Shown piece after piece: positions 32,369-39,610 of a stretch of DNA of 64,000 nucleotides. The position numbers and the translations under genes were made by a program. Each line of letters opens with the position of its first letter. Within the stretch, counting starts at the first letter, position 1. Under the pieces are notes generated by a model that saw only the letters and a list, made by a program, of their open reading frames with translations, did not search any database and was not told the DNA's origin. Origin of the DNA: G965207335 sp965207335 (lineage in GTDB: Bacteria; Pseudomonadota; Gammaproteobacteria; PS1; Pseudothioglobaceae); contig OZ242267.1 in the NCBI GenBank assembly GCA_965207335.1, forward strand, positions 1,798,001 through 1,862,000. The letters are read 5' to 3'.

Positions 32369-32773
32369 ATGAATTACAAAACACTACACAGTATTGCAAA
32401 AGAATATTTATCAAAAAACTATTTGCAATTACAAGATAATTTATATTTAGATGAAGTAAAAATTATTAAAGAGGTATTTATATTAACGCCAATTGAAACT
32501 ATTGAAAAAGAATTTATAAATAGAGACCTTTGCATAAATATAAATAATCATCAAAAAGCCCCTTATTTTTTAAATATAAAATCTAGTTATGATATGGAGA
32601 TTCAAAAAGGTACTAATGAAAAATATTCTTTAAGGCTTTTTAAAGTGCCAAAATACATCTCAATATCCTATGGCTTTAATGAAAATAATCAAATTATACC
32701 TATATACAAAACAAGTGAGTTAACACAAAAATACTACAATTCTGACTTTATGTTTGTGCAAAAATTACATTAA
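32369..32773 (+). CDS. Hypothetical protein containing MITE-derived coding sequence
   Basis: 134 residues, no signal peptide or membrane helix. I do not recognise the family. In the middle, N-R-D-L-C-I-N-I-N-N-H-Q-K-A-P (~51-65) is encoded by a MITE end (positions 32523-32563), with the frame preserved on both sides. The flanking parts are polar with alternating strands (Y-I-S-I-S-Y-G-F-N, D-F-M-F-V-Q-K-L-H). Either the insertion is tolerated or the gene is already non-functional; the rest shows no stop or frameshift. Confidence 0.45.
   Translation: MNYKTLHSIAKEYLSKNYLQLQDNLYLDEVKIIKEVFILTPIETIEKEFINRDLCININNHQKAPYFLNIKSSYDMEIQKGTNEKYSLRLFKVPKYISISYGFNENNQIIPIYKTSELTQKYYNSDFMFVQKLH
32523..32563. 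repeat. MITE fragment inside a coding region
   Basis: GAGACCTTTGCATAAATATA, then AATAATCATCAAAAAGCCCC match the first ~40 bases of the element in its ORF orientation. It is in frame with the surrounding gene and lacks the right end. Confidence 0.75.
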
Positions 32774-32839
32774 GTATTTTATAATTTTTTTGACTATAAA
32801 TAACTAATTTTATTATGTTTATTTGTTAGCTAAATACCA

Positions 32840-33553
32840 TTAAAAATACCAGCGTAAGCTAGTGCTAATAGAATTTGTGTTAAATTCACTGCTAAATGAT
32901 AAACCAGAAGAGCTACCCATATAATTAGGCTCTTTTGCTTTTAAGTAGTTGTATTCAATACCAAATAACATTTGTTTATTTAACGGATAATTAGCTCCGA
33001 AACGCACATTATAGATAAAAACACTATCACTATCATCAACTAAACTCTCTCCTTGTGAATTATTAACGCGTAAATCTAGCGTTGCATATCCTAGACCTGC
33101 TCCTAAATAACTCTGCCAATTTGTAAAATTATAACTAAAGTCATAATTGCCATATAATAGAAAGCCTTTACTGCCAAACTCAGCACCGCTAATTGGAATA
33201 GTGAGACCATCTAAAACCCCTAATGGCAATGAGGCTAATGTTGGTAATACCCCACCTTTAATAACATAAAGTCCATTACCTAAGGCATATAATGACTGAA
33301 AAAACTCTATGCCAATATTAGTTTTGTTGGTAGGATGATAACCAACAGCAATATGGTAAATATTATGATTACCGTCCTTTTTAGTAACCACATCTAACTC
33401 AGGCTCTTCAGCACTTATAGCAGCACGGGTATGATGGCTGTCTTTTAAACTACTATTTCCTACTTTAAATTGAATATAGTAATCTTTTTTATCAATACCA
33501 CTAGCAAATAGTAAACTAGGAAAAAAGAGTAATAGTATAAGATATTTTTTCAT
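32840..33553 (-). CDS. Outer-membrane beta-barrel protein (opacity/OmpW-like porin fold)
   Basis: 237 residues: signal peptide M-K-K-Y-L-I-L-L-L-F-F-P-S-L-L-F-A-S, then alternating amphipathic strands ending in the C-terminal S-L-R-W-Y-F, an aromatic-terminated BAM recognition strand. Y-I-Q-F-K-V-G, I-G-I-E-F-F, Y-L-G-A-G-L-G-Y-A-T-L and F-G-I-E-Y-N-Y are typical small 8-stranded barrel segments. Loops are rich in Ser, Asp and Gly. Role unknown: adhesin or small-solute pore. A MITE end abuts the gene five bases before the start codon. Confidence 0.8.
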   Translation of the reverse strand: MKKYLILLLFFPSLLFASGIDKKDYYIQFKVGNSSLKDSHHTRAAISAEEPELDVVTKKDGNHNIYHIAVGYHPTNKTNIGIEFFQSLYALGNGLYVIKGGVLPTLASLPLGVLDGLTIPISGAEFGSKGFLLYGNYDFSYNFTNWQSYLGAGLGYATLDLRVNNSQGESLVDDSDSVFIYNVRFGANYPLNKQMLFGIEYNYLKAKEPNYMGSSSGLSFSSEFNTNSISTSLRWYF

Positions 33554-33557
33554 ATTA

Positions 33558-33580
33558 TTTATATTTATGCAAAGCCCTCT
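33558..33580. repeat. MITE end adjoining the outer-membrane protein start
   Basis: TATTTATGCAAAGCCCTCT is a diverged MITE terminus (consensus TATTTATGCAAAGGTCTC), oriented so that its inner side points into the minus-strand gene. Nothing else was found between here and the Fic gene. Confidence 0.6.
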
Positions 33581-33718
33581 TATAAATCAATAACTACAAA
33601 AATGTAGCAAACTAACAAAACCTAACTTTATTATATAACAAAATCAAGTTATTTTTGCTATATTAAATATTGTCAAATATTAAACTCATAAAACCTTAGC
33701 TTTGGTATTTGTGCTACT

Positions 33719-34870
33719 TTACTCATTTGGAGTACCATTAAATAAATTCATATATTTACCCATCATAAACAAGCGGTTTCTACTTTGCCCTGTTATTTCT
33801 TGTACAATATTCAGCCTAACTAAATCCTTAATCAAGCGATTAGTAGCAGGATATTGCAAGTTTAATGATTGTTGTAATTGTTTAATATTTGTTATGGGGT
33901 TGGTGTATAAAATATTTAATGCTTGTTTGGCATGTTTGGCTTTTTTGCCTAAGGTAGTAATACGGCTTTCATAATCTGTTTTTAGCTTGAGTATATTTTT
34001 TAAAGTATTTTTTGATTGTTGTGCTGTGGCAATAATGCCTTCTAAAAAAAATAGTAGCCATTGGTTTATATTATTGCTGTTTCTAACTTTATCTAAGGCT
34101 TGATAATAGGCACTTCTATTTTGTTCAAAAAAAGTGGATAAATACAAAATAGGACTAGTTAAAAAATTAGTTTCTATTAATTGTAAGATGATAAATAAAC
34201 GCCCAATACGCCCATTACCATCTAAAAAAGGGTGGATGGTTTCAAATTGATAATGACACAAGGCAACTTTAATTAATATCGGTATTTGATGATTATTGTG
34301 CCAAAACTTTTCCCAGTCTGATAATAAGTCAGGCAAATATTGATGATGTGGTGGCACAAAATGTGCAGAATTAATAGAAGTACCACCAATCCAATTTTGC
34401 GAGTTTCTAATCTCACCGGGCATTTTGTTTTTGCCTCTAGCACCTTGAAGTAATTGTTTGTGTGTGTGTTTTAAAAGGCGTATTGATATAGGTGTATCTT
34501 TTAAATTATCAATAGATTGATTCATTGCATCAATGTAATTGTGTACTTCATGCCAATCATCTTTTTCTTCTGGTTTAATCTCATTTTCAGGCAATAAAGC
34601 ATCTTGCATATTAGTTTGCGTACCCTCTATTTTAGAAGAGGCAACAGATTCAGAAAAGATATGCATTTTTATAAAAAAATCAATATCAGGGATAAGTTCA
34701 CCGTAACTATTTAATTCCCCTAGAATTTTGGTAGCTTGTTCTAAGGTAGTTAGTAATTTTGGTGTATTAAGTGAGTAATTACGGTTAATATACTCGGGTA
34801 AAAAGTAATGATATTCAGTATTTTTTTTATGATTATGTGTTTTAATACTACCTGCTGTAAAGTTATTCAT
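33719..34870 (-). CDS. Fic-domain AMP-transferase, class II
   Basis: 383 residues. The Fic motif is complete: H-P-F-L-D-G-N-G-R-I-G-R at ~211-222, with catalytic His, acidic metal residue and phosphate-binding Gly/Arg. The N-terminal inhibitory helix S-S-K-I-E-G-T (S-x-x-x-E-G) at ~78-84 places it in class II, self-inhibited by the Glu. The Fic/DOC N-terminal domain precedes it, and a winged-helix-like C-terminus (I-K-Q-L-Q-Q-S-L-N-L-Q-Y-P-A-T-N-R-L-I) ends the protein. Target unknown; such stand-alone Fic proteins modify host or self proteins and often move horizontally. Confidence 0.92.
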   Translation of the reverse strand: MNNFTAGSIKTHNHKKNTEYHYFLPEYINRNYSLNTPKLLTTLEQATKILGELNSYGELIPDIDFFIKMHIFSESVASSKIEGTQTNMQDALLPENEIKPEEKDDWHEVHNYIDAMNQSIDNLKDTPISIRLLKHTHKQLLQGARGKNKMPGEIRNSQNWIGGTSINSAHFVPPHHQYLPDLLSDWEKFWHNNHQIPILIKVALCHYQFETIHPFLDGNGRIGRLFIILQLIETNFLTSPILYLSTFFEQNRSAYYQALDKVRNSNNINQWLLFFLEGIIATAQQSKNTLKNILKLKTDYESRITTLGKKAKHAKQALNILYTNPITNIKQLQQSLNLQYPATNRLIKDLVRLNIVQEITGQSRNRLFMMGKYMNLFNGTPNE

Positions 34871-35007
34871 AAGTTTCTTAAAATATAATATAGCATTTTA
34901 TATTATTACTTAACCAATTAAAAGATAATATAGCATTTTATATTGTCACTTCTAAAATAGCAGTATGTTATCCAAGTACATAGGTATTTATTATACTTAT
35001 AAAGCAT

Positions 35008-35072
35008 TGTTTTAAGTGGTGGTTATGGGTGGACTTAAACAACCAACCAAGATTTATGAGTAGCAAATAGCA
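35008..35072 (-). pseudogene. Degenerate copy of the tRNA-Met 3' half
   Basis: 29 bases (35008-35036) are identical to 37264-37292 at the 3' end of the tRNA-Met gene, covering the CCA, acceptor strand and part of the T-arm, plus nine flanking bases. Similarity then fades through GATTTATGAGTAGC, which resembles the anticodon arm. It cannot fold as a tRNA. The paired copies flank 2.25 kb of accessory genes, so they could be relics of an integration site. Confidence 0.65.
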
Positions 35073-35155
35073 AAGAGATGTTACTATTGGCTATAATTAT
35101 TAGTGATATAAAGAGATTAATACAACCAATTAATAGTATTATTAACTTTAAGTAC

Positions 35156-35561
35156 AATGCTAAATTATCCACCTAAAAAAAATACAAATATTTATGTGTG
35201 ACTTTACTGGTTTTAGAGTGCCTGAAATGATTAAAAAACGCCCTGTAATTATCCTAACTGCTAATATAAAAAGCGGTAATAGAAAATTAGCAACAGTAGT
35301 ACCACTTAGTAGTAAACAACCATACCAGTAAGATAATGGCATTATAAACTTGATAATAAGTATCTACCAAAGCATAAATTTTTTAAAACTGATAATTGGG
35401 TAAAAGCAGATATGATTTATAACATTAGCACAAACAGACTAGAATTAATACAATTAAAACGAAAAGATGGCAAACGCCAGTATTGGATTAATAGAATATC
35501 AAAAGAGGTTTTTAATGAAATTACGAAGTGCATATTAAATGCTTTAGAAGTGAAGTTATGA
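35156..35561 (+). pseudogene. MazF/PemK-family toxin with two frameshifts
   Basis: Three frames are needed. M-L-N-Y-P-P-K-K is followed by I-F-M-C-D-F-T-G-F-R-V-P-E-M-I-K-K-R-P-V-I-I-L, the characteristic PemK start. V-V-P-L-S-S next ends in a stop after K-Q-P-Y-Q. A third frame continues K-L-D-N-K-Y-L-P, then W-V-K-A-D-M-I-Y-N-I-S and L-I-Q-L-K-R-K-D-G-K-R. The homologous toxin is an mRNA endoribonuclease. Shifts lie in the A-run at ~35170 and around 35325-35350. No antitoxin gene is recognisable upstream. Confidence 0.75.
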
Positions 35562-35563
35562 TA

Positions 35564-35592
35564 TGGGGGAGTTTGTAATCACTTATCCCCCA
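35564..35592. terminator. GC-rich hairpin after the MazF relic
   Basis: TGGGGGA and TCCCCCA form a perfect 7-bp stem around a 15-base loop, starting three bases after the toxin stop. It is notable in such AT-rich DNA. No T-tract follows on either strand, so termination is uncertain; it could be an RNA-stabilising structure. From here to 35833 I see no gene. Confidence 0.4.
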
Positions 35593-35833
35593 CAACAGCC
35601 ATAAGTAAATTATGGTCTTAAGAGCCTTTATGTACAATACCCATTAGGAAACAAAATTATTGTATCATAATATAGAAATTGTCAAGTAATTAGTTTTGTT
35701 AGTGGATGGAAAATATAAATTTATACATCAACAAATAAACAAGCATAAGGATTAAAAATAATGGTGTTGATTTAAGCAAAGTTAAAGATATAGCTAATAC
35801 TATAAAAAACTTAGAAAACTACACAATACTTAG

Positions 35834-36628
35834 TTATTGGCTTTTATAAATATTATAAATACCATAAGCAATAAGTTTTAATTGGGTTTCAAAACTATAA
35901 AATTTAACCTGATATTCTCCTACCTTCCAACTAGTATTTGGAGTCCAACTTACCCAATTTTTATTAGTTATTGAATTAATGTCTTTTTTGGTAAATAACA
36001 ACACCTTACCAGTGGTTAAATTCATCCACTTAATAAATATTTGGGCATTATTGTTTAGGTTTGTGTTTAATTCTAAATGTGCATAAATAGAAAATGTATT
36101 GCTACTGGTATTATCTGTTATTACAAAATCTGTTATCGGCTTTGTGGTAAAACTATCTGTTAAAGAAAAATGAACTTGTGAATAGCCATCTGTTTGAATA
36201 TTATATTTAGAATTTTCGTCTAAAAACTCATTAGTAAGATTTTTAGCAAACTGTTTTTTATCAATAATGGTATTAAAATCATCTTTATTAGCAAAGAATT
36301 TATTAAAATAATTATCCAACTCATAGGGTTGCAGTTTATCTATTATAAGACTTATTTTATTAGCAGGCAGTAAATTAGTTGTTAAGTATTGCTCTGTCGT
36401 TATATTTTTAATTAACTTTTTTGGGCGGTATTCAACTGTTTTATTAAGTAATTGTTTTTTTGTATTTATATTATCTGGTTTAGCTATATTTTTTACTATA
36501 ACTTCTTTATTAGCTTGTGATGTGGATTGTTTTTTGTTGGTTTGTTGAATATCGTATTTTGCAATATAATAACCAACAAAGCCAACAACAAATAATAAAA
36601 ATAAATATAAAACTCTATTTTTACTCAA
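35834..36628 (-). CDS. Membrane-anchored protein with a DUF2914-like C-terminal domain
   Basis: 264 residues from a TTG, with one N-terminal membrane helix (~6-24), a polar Lys/Asn-rich linker, a helical region D-N-Y-F-N-K-F-F-A-N-K-D-D-F, and a C-terminal beta domain. That domain (V-H-F-S-L-T-D, I-K-W-M-N-L, W-V-S-W-T-P-N-T-S-W-K-V-G-E-Y-Q-V-K-F-Y-S) resembles DUF2914 in outline, with strand, Trp, and G-x-W/Y-x-V-x-V; weak evidence. It follows the lipoprotein gene by 7 bases and is probably co-transcribed. Function unknown; likely faces the periplasm. Confidence 0.5.
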   Translation of the reverse strand: MSKNRVLYLFLLFVVGFVGYYIAKYDIQQTNKKQSTSQANKEVIVKNIAKPDNINTKKQLLNKTVEYRPKKLIKNITTEQYLTTNLLPANKISLIIDKLQPYELDNYFNKFFANKDDFNTIIDKKQFAKNLTNEFLDENSKYNIQTDGYSQVHFSLTDSFTTKPITDFVITDNTSSNTFSIYAHLELNTNLNNNAQIFIKWMNLTTGKVLLFTKKDINSITNKNWVSWTPNTSWKVGEYQVKFYSFETQLKLIAYGIYNIYKSQ

Positions 36629-36635
36629 TTATTTT

Positions 36636-37073
36636 TTAATTTGCACCGCTGAAAGTGAAACTTCCACTGCCACTAGTGCCATCATCACAAGTTTCACTAA
36701 TAGTACCAGACAATTCTGAGGTAAATTCTAGAACATCTGTACAAGTAATTGCATTTACTATATGTAATGATGTTGCAGTATTAGCACCAGTATTTGTATA
36801 GATATAAGGAACTATAATAATTATGCCACCACCAGTTTGACTAAAACTTTTATTAGAAACTATTGTTGATACAACCCCAGTATTTGTTGTTATAGTTTGA
36901 TTTATAAATTTAGCTTCAAAGGCATTGGCATTTGCTGGTGCAAAACCAGAGGATGAACTACTACTACCCCCACTACCCCCACTACCCCCACTACCGCAAG
37001 CAACAAATAAAATAGTAGTTAAAGACATTAACAATATTTTAATACTAACACCTAATTTAATTTTCCCTTTCAT
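36636..37073 (-). CDS. Putative lipoprotein with Gly-Ser linker
   Basis: 145 residues. The lipobox L-F-V-A-C (Cys ~26) is followed by G-S-G-G-S-G-G-S-G-G then six Ser, a flexible tether coded by tandem CCACTACCC repeats (plus-strand reading) near 36960-36995. That repeat could vary by slippage. The mature part is a small Thr/Ser-rich beta domain with two Cys pairs (I-T-C-T-D, S-E-T-C-D-D-G-T) and ends G-S-F-T-F-S-G-A-N. It should be anchored by lipid to the outer or inner membrane. Function unknown. Confidence 0.7.
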   Translation of the reverse strand: MKGKIKLGVSIKILLMSLTTILFVACGSGGSGGSGGSSSSSSGFAPANANAFEAKFINQTITTNTGVVSTIVSNKSFSQTGGGIIIIVPYIYTNTGANTATSLHIVNAITCTDVLEFTSELSGTISETCDDGTSGSGSFTFSGAN

Positions 37074-37272
37074 AATTTTCCTTTTTTGTTATAAGAACCC
37101 AGTTATTTTTTAAAAAAATAGGTGAGCAATCAAATTATATCCTAATATATGATATTTTGTTATGTTGCTGTTAAACTAAACATACTAACTAAAAAATGCT
37201 ATGGATAATTAGATAATAGTTATATAGCAATTTTATCTAATTTTTAGTATATCTATAAACTACTGTTTTAAG

Positions 37273-37349
37273 TGGTGGTTATGGGTGGACTTGAACCACC
37301 GACCCCAGCATTATGAATGCTGTGCTCTAACCGACTGAGCTACATAACC
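37273..37349 (-). tRNA. tRNA-Met (anticodon CAT)
   Basis: A 77-base cloverleaf on the minus strand. Acceptor GGTTATG pairs with CATAACC, discriminator A, and the CCA end is encoded. The D-arm has AGCTCAGTCGGTTAGAGC. The anticodon stem is CAGCA/TGCTG with loop TTCATAA, and the T-arm GGTGG-TTCAAGT-CCACC. Overall sequence resembles elongator tRNA-Met of E. coli (GGTTAGAGCACA, CATAATG, TGGGGTC) more than the initiator, which has a C1-A72 mismatch, or tRNA-Ile2. Confidence 0.95.
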
Positions 37350-37436
37350 AATATTAAGGTAAAATATGACTAAAATAGATTATGTGTACCTTTAAAAACT
37401 ATTTTAGGTCGTATATTATCAAGGTATTTAGTTAAA

Positions 37437-38051
37437 ATGTCAATAGCAAAAATAGCATTAACAGGCGGTATAGCCTGTGGTAAAACCATAGTTAGTGATA
37501 TATTTGCTAAATTAAAATTTAGTATTATTGACTTAGATTTAATAGCAAAACAAGTAATAACAGGCGATAAGTGCTTAAAATTATTAACTAGCTATTTTGG
37601 TAATGGAATATTAAACAAAGATGCTAGCCTAAACCGTGCTAAATTAAAAACACTATTATTTGATAATAAAAATAATCAACAAATTATAAATAATATTACT
37701 CATCCTATAATAATTAAGCAAATGAGGCAAAAAATCACTAAGTTAGAGACGCAAAATATCGCTATGGTTATGGTGGTAGTACCATTATTATTTGAGGTAA
37801 AAATGCAGGGATTATTTGATAAAATTATAGTAATAGTATGTGATAGTAAAACTCAAAAACAACGATTAATAACAAGAGATAATATAGATATTGTACTTGC
37901 CGATAAAATGATTAATAGTCAAATATCAAACACTAAACGCAAGCAATTAGCAAAAAAAAATAATGCCTATATAATTAATAATAACAGTGATATTGTACAA
38001 TTAGAGGCACAAATTGTTAAGTTAATTGAGACCTTTGCATTAAGTTATTAA
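37437..38051 (+). CDS. coaE: Dephospho-CoA kinase
   Basis: 204 residues, the usual CoaE length. The Walker A is L-T-G-G-I-A-C-G-K-T (~9-18), followed by the D-L-D conserved in CoaE (S-I-I-D-L-D-L-I-A). The P-L-L-F-E motif sits at ~117 and a lid arginine in L-I-T-R-D-N. It phosphorylates dephospho-CoA in the last step of CoA synthesis. The last residues (E-T-F-A-L-S-Y) are coded by a MITE end, GAGACCTTTGCATTAAGT, so the C-terminus has been replaced by the element's insertion without loss of core motifs. Confidence 0.93.
   Translation: MSIAKIALTGGIACGKTIVSDIFAKLKFSIIDLDLIAKQVITGDKCLKLLTSYFGNGILNKDASLNRAKLKTLLFDNKNNQQIINNITHPIIIKQMRQKITKLETQNIAMVMVVVPLLFEVKMQGLFDKIIVIVCDSKTQKQRLITRDNIDIVLADKMINSQISNTKRKQLAKKNNAYIINNNSDIVQLEAQIVKLIETFALSY
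38028..38043. repeat. MITE terminus fused to the coaE 3' end
   Basis: GAGACCTTTGCATTAA forms the final sense codons of coaE. A second, longer copy begins 15 bases later, so two elements or an element and its relic lie in tandem. Confidence 0.65.
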
Positions 38052-38057
38052 CTTGTA

Positions 38058-38219
38058 GAGACCTTTATATAAATAGGGGTGATTAGCAAAAATTCAATTT
38101 TTGCCGAATTAGTGATTTTATTAAACTTTGTCCTAGCAGGGCTAAGGTTGGGTTTAAAAAATTGCTAAGTTGGTGAAAAGCGGGCTTTTGATGATTATTC
38201 ATGTTTGTGCAAAGGTCTC
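38058..38219. repeat. MITE-like element, diverged full-length copy
   Basis: Starts GAGACCTTTATATAAATAGG and ends TTGTGCAAAGGTCTC. The interior differs from other copies (GGGTTTAAAAAATTGCTAAG in place of the usual TTTGATAAAGATTATCAAG), so this is an older or separate subfamily. It fills the gap between coaE and the convergent cbiX. Confidence 0.85.
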
Positions 38220-38237
38220 TTATAGTAAAAAAACTAC

Positions 38238-38615
38238 TTAAAAATTACAAGTCTCATCCATAATTAAATTGCAAATTTCATCTGATGCCCCTAGATAGTT
38301 AGTTATGGTAATAGCTATTTTTGGGTATTGTTTTTTGGCTATTGCTACCTCATTAGGAATATCAATAGTTACATGTCTGCCCTTTGATAAAAAATAAGGC
38401 AATACAATTATTTTAGTAGCACCATTTTTAATTTGAGTGATAATAGCATCTGGTATATTAGGCTCGGCTAACTCTAAAAAAGCATAATTTATATAATCAA
38501 AATTAAAGTTCTGTTTAGTTTTTGCTAAGGTTTTTATCTTTTGAATTAACTCTTTAATTTCATTGTTAGACTCAACTCTTTTTGAGCCGTGGGCTACTAT
38601 AATTAATGCTTTCAT
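38238..38615 (-). CDS. CbiX/SirB-like chelatase
   Basis: 125 residues, the short (single-domain) CbiX class. I-I-V-A-H-G-S-K-R-V-E-S-N-N-E-I holds the metal/porphyrin-binding His at ~9. A second conserved region is A-F-L-E-L-A-E-P-N-I-P-D-A-I, then I-I-V-L-P-Y-F-L-S-K-G-R-H-V-T-I-D-I-P with the second His. Such enzymes insert Co or Fe into sirohydrochlorin; in an organism lacking cobalamin genes, sirohaem synthesis is the likely use. Its ATG overlaps the hemH stop by four bases. Confidence 0.87.
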   Translation of the reverse strand: MKALIIVAHGSKRVESNNEIKELIQKIKTLAKTKQNFNFDYINYAFLELAEPNIPDAIITQIKNGATKIIVLPYFLSKGRHVTIDIPNEVAIAKKQYPKIAITITNYLGASDEICNLIMDETCNF

Positions 38616-39610
38616 TTTATCCTCTCAAGTATTAAATTAGCTAAAAAATCTATATGTTTTGTATTAGTATTTAAGCAAGGTATATATTGATATTTACTGC
38701 CTCCTGCTGCTAAAAATATATTTTTATTATAAATAGCTATTTCTGCTAATGTTTCTAAACAATCAGCACTAAATCCCGGGCAAATAACTTGCACAGAGCT
38801 AATACCTTGTTTGCCAAAACCTGCTAAAACTTTGTCTGTATATGGTTTAATCCACTGCGCTTTACCTAACCTAGATTGAAATGATACTTGATAGTCATTG
38901 TTAGTTAAATTTAATTTATCCGCTATTAGTTTGGCTGTTGCTTGACATTGAGATAAATAAGGGTCACCAGCATTTATACTTGCCTCTGGTAGTCCGTGAA
39001 ATGATATTAGTAATTTATCAGCCGTGCCGTGCTTGTCTCTAAATTTTAAAATACTATTTGCTAAGGCAGCAATATAACGATTATCATTATAATAACAGTT
39101 TATAAATTTATATTCTGGTATATAACTATATTTGCATAAGATTTGGGCTATTTTTTCATAAGTACTAGCACTAGTAGAATTAGAATATTGTGGATATAAT
39201 GGTAATACTAATAAAGAGTCAATATTTTGTTTATATAGTTTGTCAATAACGCTTTCTAAACTAGGATTGCCATAACGCATGGCTAATTCTACTACTATAT
39301 TTTTAGCAATATTTTTGCTAAAAAAATCATCAATGGCATCTCTTTGTTGTTTAGATATAACAAGAAGTGGCGAGCCTTTATCAGTCCATACACTTTTATA
39401 TTCCTTAATGGATTTTCGTGGCCTAAATGGCAAGATTACAAAATTTAATAATGCTTGTTGAAGGATTTTTGGTAAATTAATTACCCTATTATCTGATAAA
39501 AATTCTCTTAAATATCGTCTAATAGAGCTAATATTTGGCAAGTCTGGTGTGCCTAAATTAACTAATAATACCCCTGTTTTAGTTTTATTAGCATTAACTG
39601 TATCTCTCAT
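38612..39610 (-). CDS. hemH: Ferrochelatase
   Basis: 332 residues. Landmarks in order: G-V-L-L-V-N-L-G-T-P-D at the N-terminus; R-R-Y-L-R-E-F-L-S-D at ~29; L-P-L-Y-P-Q-Y-S-N-S-T-S-A-S at ~137; the catalytic His of L-I-S-F-H-G-L-P; and the C-terminal C-P-G-F-S-A-D-C-L-E-T-L-A-E-I with the conserved Glu. It inserts Fe2+ into protoporphyrin IX at the inner membrane. It overlaps both the upstream ligA and the downstream cbiX gene by four bases. Haem output serves the small cytochrome c. Confidence 0.96.
   Translation of the reverse strand: MRDTVNANKTKTGVLLVNLGTPDLPNISSIRRYLREFLSDNRVINLPKILQQALLNFVILPFRPRKSIKEYKSVWTDKGSPLLVISKQQRDAIDDFFSKNIAKNIVVELAMRYGNPSLESVIDKLYKQNIDSLLVLPLYPQYSNSTSASTYEKIAQILCKYSYIPEYKFINCYYNDNRYIAALANSILKFRDKHGTADKLLISFHGLPEASINAGDPYLSQCQATAKLIADKLNLTNNDYQVSFQSRLGKAQWIKPYTDKVLAGFGKQGISSVQVICPGFSADCLETLAEIAIYNKNIFLAAGGSKYQYIPCLNTNTKHIDFLANLILERIK

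Noticed and set aside
35564..35592. The G5/C5 hairpin as a strong intrinsic terminator for the MazF relic.
   Set aside because: No T-run follows the stem on either strand; listed with low confidence only.
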